From Actinoplanes utahensis (GTDB taxonomy: Bacteria > Actinomycetota > Actinomycetes > Mycobacteriales > Micromonosporaceae): a stretch of DNA of 64,000 bases. Below the pieces are notes generated by a model, which made no database searches, was not told the origin of the DNA, and saw only the letters and a program-made list of their open reading frames with translations. The position numbers and the translations under genes are program-made. Of this stretch, positions 14,809-23,924 are shown piece after piece (within the stretch, counting starts at the first letter, position 1; the number at the start of each line of letters is the position of its first letter). The stretch lies in contig NZ_BOMZ01000086.1 in NCBI RefSeq assembly GCF_016862455.1, positions 56,143 to 120,142 on the forward strand. Direction: 5' to 3'.

Positions 14809-16101
14809 ATGGCGGGTGTGACTGCTGAACTCCGCCCCTGGCTCGCCCCGTCCGCCACCGGTCCGGTCACGGCGACCGTGCGGTTGCCGGGCTCGAAGTC
14901 GATGACCGCCCGTGCTCTGATCCTCGCCGCCCTCGGTGACGGCCCCTCGGTGATCGAGGCGCCGTTGAAGGCGCGGGACACCACGCTGATGTCCTCCGGC
15001 CTGCGGGCGCTCGGTGTCGAGGTGGACACCTCCGGCGAGGACCGCTGGGTGGTGACGCCGGGGCCGCTGCGCGGTCCGGCGCGGGTCGACGTCGGGCTGG
15101 CCGGCACGATCATGCGTTTCCTGCCGCCGGCGGCCGCGCTCGCCGACGGGGTCGTCGAGTTCGACGGTGACCCGCACGCGCGTAACCGGCCGATGGGCCC
15201 GATCGTCGCCGCGCTGCGGGCGCTCGGGGTGGAGATCGAGGCCTCCCCCACCGGCGGGCTGCCGCTCACCGTGCGCGGGTCCGGCCTGGTCGAGGGCGGC
15301 GAGGTGGTGATCGACGCGTCCGGGTCGAGCCAGTTCGTCTCGGGGCTGCTGTTGTCGGCGGCCCGGTTCGCCAAGGGGCTGACGCTGCGCCACGAGGGCC
15401 CGCCGGTGCCGTCGGCGCCGCACTTGCGGATGACCACGCACATGCTGCGGGCCGCGGGCGCCGAGGTGGACGAGAGCGTGCCGGACGTGTGGCGGGTGGA
15501 GCCGGGGACGCTGCGCGGGCGCACCTGGACGATCGAGCCGGATCTGTCGGGGGCGGCGCCGTTCTTCGCGGCGGCCGCGGTCACCGGGGGGTCGGTGACG
15601 CTGGCGGGCTGGCCGGCCGACAGCTGGCAGCCGGTCGATCAGGTCAGCCGGATTTTCACCGACCTGGGTGCGGAGGTGACCCGTTCGGCGGAGGGCCTGA
15701 CCGTGCGCGGCACCGGCACGCTGCGCGGCATCACCGCCGATCTGTCGGAGGTGAGCGAGCTGACGCCGGTGGTGTCGGCGCTGGCGGTGCTCGCCGACGG
15801 CCCGTCGGAGTTGCGCGGGGTGGAGCACATCCGGGGTCATGAGACGGATCGGATCGCGGCGCTCGCCACCGAGCTGGCCAAGGTGGGGGCGGGTGTCACC
15901 GAGTTCCGGGACGGGTTGCGGATCGAGCCGGGGGCGCTACGCGGGGCTTCTTTCGAGACGTACGCGGATCATCGGATGGCGCACGCCGCGGCGGTTGTCG
16001 GCCTCGCTGTGCCGGGCGTCGAGCTCACCGACGTAGGTTGTACGTCGAAGACGTTGCCCGAGTTCCCCGAACTCTGGGCGGAACTCGTGGCGAGGAGCTA
16101 G
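14809..16101 (+). CDS. aroA: 3-Phosphoshikimate 1-carboxyvinyltransferase (EPSP synthase)
   Basis: This enzyme transfers the enolpyruvyl group of PEP to shikimate-3-phosphate in the shikimate pathway. LPGSKSMTARALILAAL (about 27-43) supplies the phosphate-binding Lys/Ser, LAGTIMRFLPP the PEP loop and DHRMAHAAAVVGLA the C-terminal signature. Length 430 aa fits the family. The ATG at 14809 leaves about 26 residues before PGSKS; ATG 14788 (with a G-rich stretch upstream) and GTG 14818 are alternatives. Chorismate made from its product would feed the aminodeoxychorismate synthase at 49.7-51.8 kb, though the genes are unlinked. Confidence 0.93.
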   Translation: MAGVTAELRPWLAPSATGPVTATVRLPGSKSMTARALILAALGDGPSVIEAPLKARDTTLMSSGLRALGVEVDTSGEDRWVVTPGPLRGPARVDVGLAGTIMRFLPPAAALADGVVEFDGDPHARNRPMGPIVAALRALGVEIEASPTGGLPLTVRGSGLVEGGEVVIDASGSSQFVSGLLLSAARFAKGLTLRHEGPPVPSAPHLRMTTHMLRAAGAEVDESVPDVWRVEPGTLRGRTWTIEPDLSGAAPFFAAAAVTGGSVTLAGWPADSWQPVDQVSRIFTDLGAEVTRSAEGLTVRGTGTLRGITADLSEVSELTPVVSALAVLADGPSELRGVEHIRGHETDRIAALATELAKVGAGVTEFRDGLRIEPGALRGASFETYADHRMAHAAAVVGLAVPGVELTDVGCTSKTLPEFPELWAELVARS

Positions 16102-16103
16102 AT

Positions 16104-17174
16104 CTGCCAGCGCATAAGCGGGAGTACGACGAGGACGATGTCCGGATCCGGCCGGGCCGGTCGTCCCGGCCGCGTACCCGGACCCGCCCGAAACACGACG
16201 ATGCCGTCGACGCCTTGGTCATCACCGTGGACCGGGGGCGGTACGGCTGTGTCCGTGAGGACGGCTCCGGCGATGACGTGATCACCGCGATGCGGGCCCG
16301 TGAGCTGGGCCGCAAGTCGGTGGTGGTGGGCGACCGGGTGGCGCTGGTCGGCGATTCGTCAGGCGATCCGGGCACGCTGGCCCGGATCGTCCGGATCAGT
16401 GAGCGCACGTCGGTGCTGCGCCGGACCGCGGACGACGACGACACCACGCCGGAGGGCCGGCTGGAGCGGGTGGTGGTGGCCAACGCCGACCAGCTGGTGA
16501 TCGTGAGCGCGCTGTCCGATCCGCCGCCGCGCACCGGATTCATCGACCGGTGCCTGGTGGCGGCGTACGACGCGGACATCGAGCCGCTGCTCTGCCTGAC
16601 GAAGGCGGATCTGGCCGGCCCGGAGCAGGTTCTGGGCTACTACGCCGAGCTGGATCTGCCGCATGTGCTGGTCCGGCCGGGCAGTGATCTGGACGAGTTG
16701 CGCGACCGTCTCGCGGGCCGCATCTCGGTGCTGGTCGGCCATTCCGGGGTGGGTAAGTCGACGCTGGTGAACCGGCTGGTGCCGGACGCGCTGCGGGCGG
16801 TCGGCGTGGTCAGCGCGATCGGCAAGGGCCGGCACACGTCGACGAGTGCGGTGGCGTTGCGGCTGCCGCCGGTCGGCCGGTCGCGCAAGGACCCGGGCTG
16901 GATCATCGACACGCCGGGTATCCGTAGTTTCGGGTTGGCGCACGTGAGCGCGGAGAGCCTGCTGCACGGGTTTCCCGACCTGGTCGAGGGCACTCTCGAC
17001 GATCAGCCGAACTGCGGGCACACCGCGGCGGACGCGGGTTGTGCTCTGGACGTGTGGGTGGCGGAGGGGAAGGCCGACGAGCGCCGTCTGGCCTCGTACC
17101 GCCGCCTCCTGGCTTCTCGTGCGGGGGAGGGTGACGTGCGGGACCAACCGGTGGAGGACGCGCCCGGCGCCTGA
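16104..17174 (+). CDS. rsgA: Ribosome small-subunit-dependent GTPase A
   Basis: This circularly permuted GTPase helps mature the 30S subunit. The motif order is G4 (LTKADL), then G1 P-loop (GHSGVGKSTL) and G3 (DTPG), after an OB domain, with a C-terminal zinc site (NCGHTAADAGC). The start is unusual. The only in-frame ATG/GTG/TTG upstream is TTG 16038, deep inside aroA and without a ribosome site. A CTG at 16104 lies 6 nt after GAGGAG (16092-16097) and 2 nt after the aroA stop, giving a 356-aa protein beginning PAHKREYDEDDVRIRPGR, where homologs begin. CTG initiation is inferred. Confidence 0.9.
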   Translation: MPAHKREYDEDDVRIRPGRSSRPRTRTRPKHDDAVDALVITVDRGRYGCVREDGSGDDVITAMRARELGRKSVVVGDRVALVGDSSGDPGTLARIVRISERTSVLRRTADDDDTTPEGRLERVVVANADQLVIVSALSDPPPRTGFIDRCLVAAYDADIEPLLCLTKADLAGPEQVLGYYAELDLPHVLVRPGSDLDELRDRLAGRISVLVGHSGVGKSTLVNRLVPDALRAVGVVSAIGKGRHTSTSAVALRLPPVGRSRKDPGWIIDTPGIRSFGLAHVSAESLLHGFPDLVEGTLDDQPNCGHTAADAGCALDVWVAEGKADERRLASYRRLLASRAGEGDVRDQPVEDAPGA

Positions 17175-17295
17175 CCGGCGTAGCCGGAGGCGGGTCTCGA
17201 GAAAGAAGCCGGAAGCGGGTCTCAAAAAGATCAACTTGCGGGACAGGCGGAAACTCGGCGCGACCGGAGACGGGTTGATGGGCTAGCTTTCCGGC

Positions 17296-18096
17296 ATGGC
17301 CGGATATGCCGACGATCTTGCGCTTGCCCACATCCTCGCCGACTCGGCCGACGCCATCTCGATGGCGCGGTTCCGGGCGCTGGACCTGAAGGTCGAGGAG
17401 AAGCCGGATCTGACGCCGGTGTCCGACGCGGACACGGCGGTGGAGAAGGCGATTCGTGCGACGCTGGCCCGGGCCCGGCCGCGGGACGGTGTGCTCGGTG
17501 AGGAGTTCGGCCGGACCACCGCGACCGCCGGTCCCGGCAACCGGTACTGGGTGATCGATCCGATCGACGGCACCAAGAACTTCGTCCGCGGCGTGCCGAT
17601 CTGGGCCACCCTGATCGCGCTGATGGAGGGCGACACCCCGGTGGCCGGCCTGGTCTCCGCTCCGGCGCTGGGCCGCCGCTGGTGGGCCGGGCGCGGGCTG
17701 GGCGCCTTCGCCGGGCGGAACCAGCATTCCGCGACCCGGATCAACGTGTCGGCGGTGCGCAAGCTGACCGACGCGAGTTTCTGTTACGCGAGCCTGAACG
17801 GCTGGGCCGAGAACGGCCGCCTGGAGCAGATGATGGACATCCTGCTCGGCGTGTGGCGCAGCCGGGCGTACGGCGACTTCTACGGCTACATGCTGCTCGC
17901 CGAGGGCGCCCTGGACGCGATGGCCGAGCCGGAGCTGTCGCTGTGGGACATGGCGGCGCTGATCCCGATCGTGACCGAGGCCGGCGGGAAGATCACCGAC
18001 CTGGACGGACGGCCGACCGCCGACAAGAGTTCGGTGGTCGGCACCAACGGCCTGTTGCACGAGAGTGTACTGACCGCGCTGGCTCGCCGCGCCTGA
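17296..18096 (+). CDS. hisN: Histidinol-phosphatase, inositol-monophosphatase family
   Basis: This 266-aa protein has the Mg2+-binding motif WVIDPIDGTKNF and the second metal motif WDMAALIPIVTEAGG of the IMPase superfamily. Actinobacterial HisN of this type hydrolyses L-histidinol phosphate, the penultimate histidine step. The rsgA-hisN adjacency is common in actinobacteria and supports this over inositol monophosphatase. A TAGCTT hexamer 7 nt before the ATG suggests a leaderless transcript. Confidence 0.85.
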   Translation: MAGYADDLALAHILADSADAISMARFRALDLKVEEKPDLTPVSDADTAVEKAIRATLARARPRDGVLGEEFGRTTATAGPGNRYWVIDPIDGTKNFVRGVPIWATLIALMEGDTPVAGLVSAPALGRRWWAGRGLGAFAGRNQHSATRINVSAVRKLTDASFCYASLNGWAENGRLEQMMDILLGVWRSRAYGDFYGYMLLAEGALDAMAEPELSLWDMAALIPIVTEAGGKITDLDGRPTADKSSVVGTNGLLHESVLTALARRA

Positions 18097-18198
18097 GTTC
18101 ATCCGGCCGGGCATGGGTGCCCTCGTGCGGGGTATCCCGCTTGTCACCTGGGCTCTCGAAATGCGCGCGGGACACGCGTTAGGCACAATGGAGCGATC

Positions 18199-18966
18199 AT
18201 GCCGAGCGAGCTTCGTCACTGGGTCGACCGCGGCCAGAGCTACCCGCTGGTCCGGTTGGCCGGAGTGCTCGACGAGCACACCACAGCGCCGGTGCGCTCG
18301 ACTCTGCTGGCCGAGCTGGCGGATCAGCCGGAGGCCGTCCTCGTCGACGTCACCGAGTTGCGGGTGAGCCACCCGGGCTCGGTCGCGGTGCTGCGTGACG
18401 TGCTCGACGAGACGCGGGACTGGCCGGGCAGCCATCTCGCGCTGTGCGGCGCGGCCGACGTGTCGGTGTGGCGGCCGAGCGGCTGGCCGGTCTGGCCCGA
18501 TCCGGCGGGCGCGGTGGCCGCTCTCGGGCCTCCGGACCCGGAGCGGCGGCTGAGCCTGGATCTGGAGCCGGCGGTGGGCGCGGCGCGGCGATCCCGGGAG
18601 ATGATCACCGAGGCGTGCGCGCGGTGGGAGCAGCCCGGTCTGGCCGGAAACGCGTGCATCGTGGCGACCGAGATGGTCAACAACGTGGTGGCGCACGTCG
18701 GCACCCCGATGCGGGTGCTGCTCGCCCTGCACGGCGAGACGATGAGCATCGGGGTGCGCGACCGGTCGGCGGTCGTGCCGACGTTCGGCGGCCCGGTCGC
18801 TCCCACCTCGTACGGCGGCCGGGGTCTGCTCCTGATCGACTCGGTGTCGGCCCGCTGGGGTCACCTGAGGCTCGACGACGGCAAGGTGGTCTGGGCGTGC
18901 CTGGAAGCCGACCATGATCTGTCCCGGAGCCTTGCCACAGGCATGACCGACCCGGTGCCGGGGTAG
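18199..18966 (+). CDS. STAS-like plus RsbW-type ATP-binding regulator
   Basis: This 255-aa protein has an N-terminal STAS-like segment (about 1-110, with VLVDVTELRVSHPGSVAVLR) and a C-terminal HATPase_c_2 domain with N-box ATEMVNNVVAHV and G-box YGGRGLLLIDSV. Such ATPases act as anti-sigma factor kinases or osmosensing switches in actinobacteria. The STAS part lacks an obvious phosphorylatable Ser at the usual DxS position (DVTELRVS). Partner sigma factor unknown; none is encoded alongside. Confidence 0.8.
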   Translation: MPSELRHWVDRGQSYPLVRLAGVLDEHTTAPVRSTLLAELADQPEAVLVDVTELRVSHPGSVAVLRDVLDETRDWPGSHLALCGAADVSVWRPSGWPVWPDPAGAVAALGPPDPERRLSLDLEPAVGAARRSREMITEACARWEQPGLAGNACIVATEMVNNVVAHVGTPMRVLLALHGETMSIGVRDRSAVVPTFGGPVAPTSYGGRGLLLIDSVSARWGHLRLDDGKVVWACLEADHDLSRSLATGMTDPVPG

Positions 18967-18975
18967 TCAACGACC

Positions 18976-19530
18976 ATGCGAGACAACGACTACCCGGCCG
19001 AGGTCACCGATCCGGAGGCGTCCGGGCTCCCGGACACCGCCGACGACGACTCCTCGGCGTACGACGAGGTGAACAGCCCCCGGTGGAGCGACGGGCCGGA
19101 CCCGGCCGCCCTCGCCGGAGCGGGCCCGGGCGGGTCGAACCGGTTCGGTGACACCGCCGAGGAGCAGCGGCAGGGCGAGGGCCTGGACCGCCGGCTGCGG
19201 CAGGAGGAGCCGGACTTCGGCGCCGAGTCCCGGGAGGAGCAGCGGGAGCCGTTCGACGACACCGTCGACAGCTCCGAGCAGCGGGAGTTCGACCGGGACG
19301 TGTGGGAGCCGGGTCCCAGTTCGGATCCGCACTCGCAGATCTCGCTCTACGACGACGGCCAGCTCGACGAGGACTCGCCGCGCCCGGTGGGCCGGCTGGT
19401 CGCGCCGGACGAGGGTTCGGGCTGGGACGAGGAAGCGGACAGTGTCGCCTACGACGCGGGCGCGGCCGGTGGCGGTGCCAGCGCGGAGGAGCTGGCGATG
19501 CACGAGACCCGAGCGCCGGATTACCGCTGA
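18976..19530 (+). CDS. DUF5709 acidic protein
   Basis: This 184-aa, strongly acidic and probably largely disordered protein has C-terminal blocks SPRPVGRLVAPDEGSGWDEE and AGAAGGGASAEELAMHE, which match the DUF5709 pattern as I know it. There are no Cys residues and no membrane segments. It starts 9 nt after the preceding gene and may be cotranscribed with it. Function unknown. Confidence 0.8.
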   Translation: MRDNDYPAEVTDPEASGLPDTADDDSSAYDEVNSPRWSDGPDPAALAGAGPGGSNRFGDTAEEQRQGEGLDRRLRQEEPDFGAESREEQREPFDDTVDSSEQREFDRDVWEPGPSSDPHSQISLYDDGQLDEDSPRPVGRLVAPDEGSGWDEEADSVAYDAGAAGGGASAEELAMHETRAPDYR

Positions 19531-19648
19531 TCGTCCGTTTTCGGGCGGTCCCCGGTGAAGCGATCGGGAATTCTGCGGCGTTGCTCTTGCCGGTAGCGCT
19601 CCCAGTTCAGCAGAGTGCACCCTGGATCTTCGACGTGGGGGACATTCG

Positions 19649-20401
19649 ATGAACAGGGGGCGCCTGCCGCGGGCGCTGATGGCGGCTGTGGTGATCCTGT
19701 CCGCTACGACGGTGGCGACCTGGCTCCCCGGCCGGGCGGACCCCGCTTCGGCGGCGGCCACCACGGTGAACCGGGTCGTGCTCGACGACGGCTTCTCCGG
19801 GGAGCGGGGCGACGACCCCGATCCGGGCGTCTGGGTCTTCGACGGCGGCCGGCGCGACCTGGCCCGGCTGGACGGCGACGGGCGGCTGCTGCTGACCGCG
19901 GCGCTGCGCACCGCCAGGACCATCGAGGCGGGGTACGGCCACGCCGAGGCCCGGATCCGCGGGATACGCGCGGAGGGGGCGTGGCGGGCGCTCGGTGTGC
20001 TCGACGCCGACGGGCGGGTGCCGTACGGCCGGATCGATGTCCTCGGCTCGGACCGGGTCGGCTGGGACGACTTCCACACGTACGCGATCGACTGGACCCC
20101 CACCACGCTGACCTGGTCGCTGGACGGCCGCAAGGTGCTCCGTCTCACCCCGGCCGAGAAGGGCCGGCCGCTCGCCTTCGTGCTGAACCTGTCCAGCGGC
20201 GGCTTCGGCACGAATCTCATGCTGGTGGACTCGGTGAAGATCTCGGTCCGGATGTCCGCGCCGGACTGGAAGACCTACACCACCTACCGCGCCGGGCAAC
20301 TCGTCGCGTACCGGAACGTGATCTACCGGGTCCGCGAGCCGCACACCGCGCTGCCCGGCTGGCAGCCGAACCTGGTGCCCGCGCTGTTCGCGAAGGTCTG
20401 A
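19649..20401 (+). CDS. Secreted GH16-like carbohydrate-binding protein lacking the catalytic glutamates
   Basis: A signal peptide (about 1-36, ending ASAAA) precedes a GH16-like jelly-roll (about 45-205; DDFHTYAIDWTPTTLTWSLDG is typical). A C-terminal CBM5/12-type module follows, with YRAGQLVAYRNVIYRVREPH and GWQP. The GH16 active-site motif E-x-D-x-x-E is replaced by R-I-D-V-L-G in YGRIDVLGSDR, so both catalytic Glu appear lost. It is likely a chitin- or glucan-binding pseudo-enzyme. It converges on a chitosanase gene only 13 nt away. Confidence 0.75.
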   Translation: MNRGRLPRALMAAVVILSATTVATWLPGRADPASAAATTVNRVVLDDGFSGERGDDPDPGVWVFDGGRRDLARLDGDGRLLLTAALRTARTIEAGYGHAEARIRGIRAEGAWRALGVLDADGRVPYGRIDVLGSDRVGWDDFHTYAIDWTPTTLTWSLDGRKVLRLTPAEKGRPLAFVLNLSSGGFGTNLMLVDSVKISVRMSAPDWKTYTTYRAGQLVAYRNVIYRVREPHTALPGWQPNLVPALFAKV

Positions 20402-20414
20402 ACCCCGGCTGGTT

Positions 20415-21644
20415 CTAACCGATGGTGTACCGGTCCCCGTAGACCTGCCAGGTCAGCGGCGTGGCCAGGTCCAGGTTGCCGGTCTTGAGGAAGAAGCGCT
20501 GCGCGGTCTCCACCCGGCTGGTGTCGTCGTGTGCCGCCTCGGTACGCATCTCCGCCGCCCGCGCGTTCAGGAACGCCGTGAGATAGCCGATCTCGTCGCC
20601 GCCCTGCACCGGCGTCCGCTGCCCGGCCACCACCCGTTCCCGGATCTTCCGCAGCCCGGCGAACCCGTGCATCACGGCGGCGTCGTAGTACGCGAACTGC
20701 CCCAGCGCCCGTAGCCCGTCCGCTTCGGCCAGCCGTACCGCCGGGGTGAAGTAGAGCCGGTCCCGGGCCTCCTCCTGCACCTGCCGGAAGACCGGGTCGG
20801 CGGCCGCGGCCCGCCACGCCTGCGGGAACCCCGGGTCGAGGCCGTCGTGCGAGTCGGTGCCGTCCACGGCGCGCAGCGCGGGCAGATAGCCGGCCAGCGC
20901 GTTGCCTGGCCGGCGGCGGGTGTACTCGGTGACCACGGCGAGCATGTCGGAGGTGCCGGAGCAGAAGCCGACGATGCCCCCGGTGTACCCCCGGCCGTCC
21001 CGGATGTCCTCGATGTAGCCGAACTCCGACCGCCAATCCAGGGTGGAGTTCTCCGCGCTGGAGACGAGCCTGAAAGCGGTCTCCCTCTTGCCGGCCTCGG
21101 TCAGGGCGGCGGCGACCGGCGGCACGTCGGCGGTGGCGGCCGACTCGGTCACCGGGGCGGCCCGGCCCGGACCGTACACCCGCACGTCCCAGAGCGAGTA
21201 GCCCTCCGGCGTTCCCCGGCGGGTCGCGAGGACCCGCAGGTACCGTCCGGTGCCGGAGAGCCCTCGGACGTCGTCGGTCCCGCCGTCGCCGGAGTCGGTG
21301 CGGTACAGGTCCCGCCACACCGAACCGTCGCCGGAGACCTGGACCCGGTACGCCCGCGCGTACGCCCGGGCCCAGCGCAGCCGCACCCGGTGGATGTCCT
21401 GCGCCGTACCGAGATCGATGCGGATCCACTGGGTGCCTGGCCCGGCCGCCCCGCTGGACCACCGGGTGTCCTCGGCCGTGTCGGTCAAACCGGAGGCGGA
21501 CCAGGCCACGCTCTCGGTGGCCGAGGCGAGCGCCGGCCGCCCACGGCTCAGGAGCACGTCGCCGGAGGCGCTGGCGGCCACCGAGATCGCGAGGGGCACA
21601 CAGAGGATCGCCGCGATTCCGCCACCCAGGACCACAGACCGCAT
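20415..21644 (-). CDS. csn: Secreted GH46 chitosanase with N-terminal discoidin-like domain
   Basis: This 409-aa exported enzyme endo-hydrolyses chitosan. A signal peptide (about 1-27) is followed by an F5/8 type C-like carbohydrate-binding domain (about 30-158) and the GH46 domain. The catalytic pair is E198 (SSAENSTLDW) and D216 (IEDIRDGRGYTGG), with the 18-residue spacing of E22/D40 in Streptomyces N174 chitosanase; GFCSGTSDMLAVV follows. It converges with the GH16-like gene. The added discoidin domain is less usual for this family and may target fungal walls. Confidence 0.93.
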   Translation of the reverse strand: MRSVVLGGGIAAILCVPLAISVAASASGDVLLSRGRPALASATESVAWSASGLTDTAEDTRWSSGAAGPGTQWIRIDLGTAQDIHRVRLRWARAYARAYRVQVSGDGSVWRDLYRTDSGDGGTDDVRGLSGTGRYLRVLATRRGTPEGYSLWDVRVYGPGRAAPVTESAATADVPPVAAALTEAGKRETAFRLVSSAENSTLDWRSEFGYIEDIRDGRGYTGGIVGFCSGTSDMLAVVTEYTRRRPGNALAGYLPALRAVDGTDSHDGLDPGFPQAWRAAAADPVFRQVQEEARDRLYFTPAVRLAEADGLRALGQFAYYDAAVMHGFAGLRKIRERVVAGQRTPVQGGDEIGYLTAFLNARAAEMRTEAAHDDTSRVETAQRFFLKTGNLDLATPLTWQVYGDRYTIG

Positions 21645-21667
21645 GCTCCCAAACTAGGCGGACGGCG

Positions 21668-21895
21668 TCAGCGACGCTTGCGCCTGCGGGAAATCAACAC
21701 GATCGCGACCACGATCGCGCCGACCGCCACGAGACAGCAGACGAGTCCGAAGAGCCCGAACCCGCCGCTGCGCCGGGCCTTCCGGACGGCTTCCACCACG
21801 TCGTTCTCGGCCGCCCAGGCTTGAACCGGCATCAGGAAGGTAATCATCACGCCGGCGAAGGCGGCGGCGAACCAGAGTTGCAGTCTTCGAGCCAT
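21668..21895 (-). CDS. Small exported or membrane protein
   Basis: A 75-aa protein with an N-terminal hydrophobic signal (LWFAAAFAGVMITFLMPVQAWA) cleaved probably after AWA, a short charged stretch, and a C-terminal membrane helix followed by RRRKRR (stop-transfer, cytoplasmic tail). Start uncertain: ATG at 21895, 21904 or 21913. No family recognised. It lies upstream of, and codirectional with, the chitosanase gene. Confidence 0.65.
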   Translation of the reverse strand: MARRLQLWFAAAFAGVMITFLMPVQAWAAENDVVEAVRKARRSGGFGLFGLVCCLVAVGAIVVAIVLISRRRKRR

Positions 21896-21968
21896 GTCAC
21901 CCATGTGCCCCATGCTGACCGATGTAAGCAATGGGTGAGGGATCGTGTACCAACGAAAAGGGGTTGGA

Positions 21969-23924
21969 ATGGACACCGATCTGGTGGCCCTGGCCGAGGC
22001 ACACGGGGTGGCCACCCGTTATGAGAACTGGCAGCGCCAGGAGACCGAGGTCGCCGCCGAGTCGGTGATCGGCGTGCTCGGCATGCTGGGCGTCGACGCG
22101 GGCACCCCGGCCGCGGTCCGGGAGTCGCTGGCCGCGGCCCGCCGGCGCGACGCCGGTGACCGGCTGCCCGGCACCATCGTGCTGCGTACCGGCGACGTCC
22201 GGGAGCTTCCGGCGCCGGCCGAGCTGACGCTGGAGGACGGCCGGGTGCGCCGGGTGGACCGGCTGCCGGCCGATCTGCCGCTCGGCTGGCACCGGCTGCG
22301 CTGCCGCGACCAGGAGGTCACCCTGGTGGTGGTCCCGGTCGAGCTGCCCGAGCCGCCGGACACCTGGGGCTGGATGGTGCAGCTCTACACCCTGCACTCG
22401 GCCGGCTCGTGGGGGCTCGGCGACCTCGGTGACCTGCGGGATTTCGTGGCCGGGTCGGCGGGCGCCGGGATGGTGGTGCTGAACCCGCTGCACGCGATCA
22501 CGCCGGTGCGGCCGGTGCCCGCGTCGCCGTACTCGCCGTCCAGCCGCCGGTTCGCCAACCTGCTCTACCTGCGGGTGGCCGACACCGCCGAGTACCGCCG
22601 GGCGTCGCCCGACGTCCGGGACCGGGTGGACGCGCTGCGGCCGGAACCGCCGGCCGACGGCCTGATCGACTACCAGGCGGTGTTCGCCGCCAAACTGGCC
22701 GCGCTGGAGCTGCTCTGGCCACTCGCCGACGCCGTCGACCTGGACCGCGATCCGGGGCTGACGGACTTCGCCCGCTACTGCGTGCTCGCCGAGGAGCACG
22801 GCCCGGACTGGCGGACCTGGCCCGCCGGGGTGCGCCGCCCGGACGCGCCGGCGTCCCGGGAGCTGCGCGGCGACCGGGTGGCGTTCCACGTCTGGATCCA
22901 GGACCTGCTCGAGGCGCAGTTCGACGCGGCCGGGGAGGCGGCCCGGGACATGCCGGTCGGGATCGTGCACGACCTGGCGGTGGCGGTCGAGCCGGGCGGC
23001 GCCGACGGGTGGCTGCTGCAGGACGTGCTGGCGATGGAGGCTCGTACCGGGGCGCCGCCGGACGCGTTCAACCAGCTGGGACAGGAGTGGGGCGGGGTGG
23101 CGTGGCGGCCGGACCGGCTGGTCGAGACCGGGTACGCCGCCTACCGTGACATGCTGCGCCGGATCTTCCGGCACGCCCGCGGCCTGCGGGTGGACCACGT
23201 CGCCGGGCTGTGGCGACTGTGGTGGGTGCCGGCCGGGCTCGGTCCGGCGAACGGCACGTACGTGCACTACGACCCGGAGGCGATGCTCGGGATCCTGGCG
23301 CTGGAGGCGTACCGGGCCGGGGCCGTGGTGATCGGCGAGGACCTCGGGACGGTCATGCCGGTGGTGACCGAGGGCCTGCAGCGGACCAACATGCTGGGTT
23401 CGGCGGTGCTCTGGTTCACCCGAGACGACGAGGGTGGCTACCGCCCGTCGGCCGGCTATCCGCGCAACGCGCTGGCCAGCGTCTCCACCCATGATCTGCC
23501 GACCGCGGCCGGGTTCCTGGTCGGCGAGCAGGTGGAGGTGCGGGCGGAGCTCGGCCAGCTGGCCGGGCCGGTGGAGCAGGAGCGGGCGAGCTGGGCGAAG
23601 GACCGGGATCTGCTGCTGGACCGGCTGCGCACGGAGGGCCTGCTGGCCGCCGACGACGACGATCCGGTGGTGGCGATGCACGAGTTCCTGGCCCGGACGC
23701 CGTGCCGGCTGGTCGCCGCCTCGCTGCACGACGTCCTGCTGGAACGCCGTCAGCCGAACCTGCCGGGCACGTTCGACGAATACCCGAACTGGCGGATCCC
23801 GCTCGGCCCGGATCTCACCGAGGTGCTCGCCGACCCGCTGTTCCGCAGGGTCGCCGGCATCCTGAACAACCGCCGGGTTCAGATCGCCAGCGGCTCCGGC
23901 GGCGGGTCGTCGTCGACCGCGTAG
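21969..23924 (+). CDS. malQ: 4-Alpha-glucanotransferase (amylomaltase, GH77)
   Basis: This 651-aa enzyme moves maltodextrin segments between alpha-1,4-glucans. Catalytic motifs are present: LRVDHVAGLWRLWWVP (Asp nucleophile), VIGEDLGTVMP (Glu acid/base) and SVSTHDLPTAAG. The ATG at 21969 follows AAAAGGGG and was chosen over an earlier in-frame start at 21945. The long N-terminal domain (about 1-150) is usual for actinobacterial MalQ. The last 46 nt overlap a convergent small gene. Confidence 0.93.
   Translation: MDTDLVALAEAHGVATRYENWQRQETEVAAESVIGVLGMLGVDAGTPAAVRESLAAARRRDAGDRLPGTIVLRTGDVRELPAPAELTLEDGRVRRVDRLPADLPLGWHRLRCRDQEVTLVVVPVELPEPPDTWGWMVQLYTLHSAGSWGLGDLGDLRDFVAGSAGAGMVVLNPLHAITPVRPVPASPYSPSSRRFANLLYLRVADTAEYRRASPDVRDRVDALRPEPPADGLIDYQAVFAAKLAALELLWPLADAVDLDRDPGLTDFARYCVLAEEHGPDWRTWPAGVRRPDAPASRELRGDRVAFHVWIQDLLEAQFDAAGEAARDMPVGIVHDLAVAVEPGGADGWLLQDVLAMEARTGAPPDAFNQLGQEWGGVAWRPDRLVETGYAAYRDMLRRIFRHARGLRVDHVAGLWRLWWVPAGLGPANGTYVHYDPEAMLGILALEAYRAGAVVIGEDLGTVMPVVTEGLQRTNMLGSAVLWFTRDDEGGYRPSAGYPRNALASVSTHDLPTAAGFLVGEQVEVRAELGQLAGPVEQERASWAKDRDLLLDRLRTEGLLAADDDDPVVAMHEFLARTPCRLVAASLHDVLLERRQPNLPGTFDEYPNWRIPLGPDLTEVLADPLFRRVAGILNNRRVQIASGSGGGSSSTA

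Noticed and set aside
16038..16103. TTG start for rsgA at 16038
   Set aside because: No ribosome site and a 64-nt overlap with aroA; the CTG at 16104 has a perfect ribosome site.
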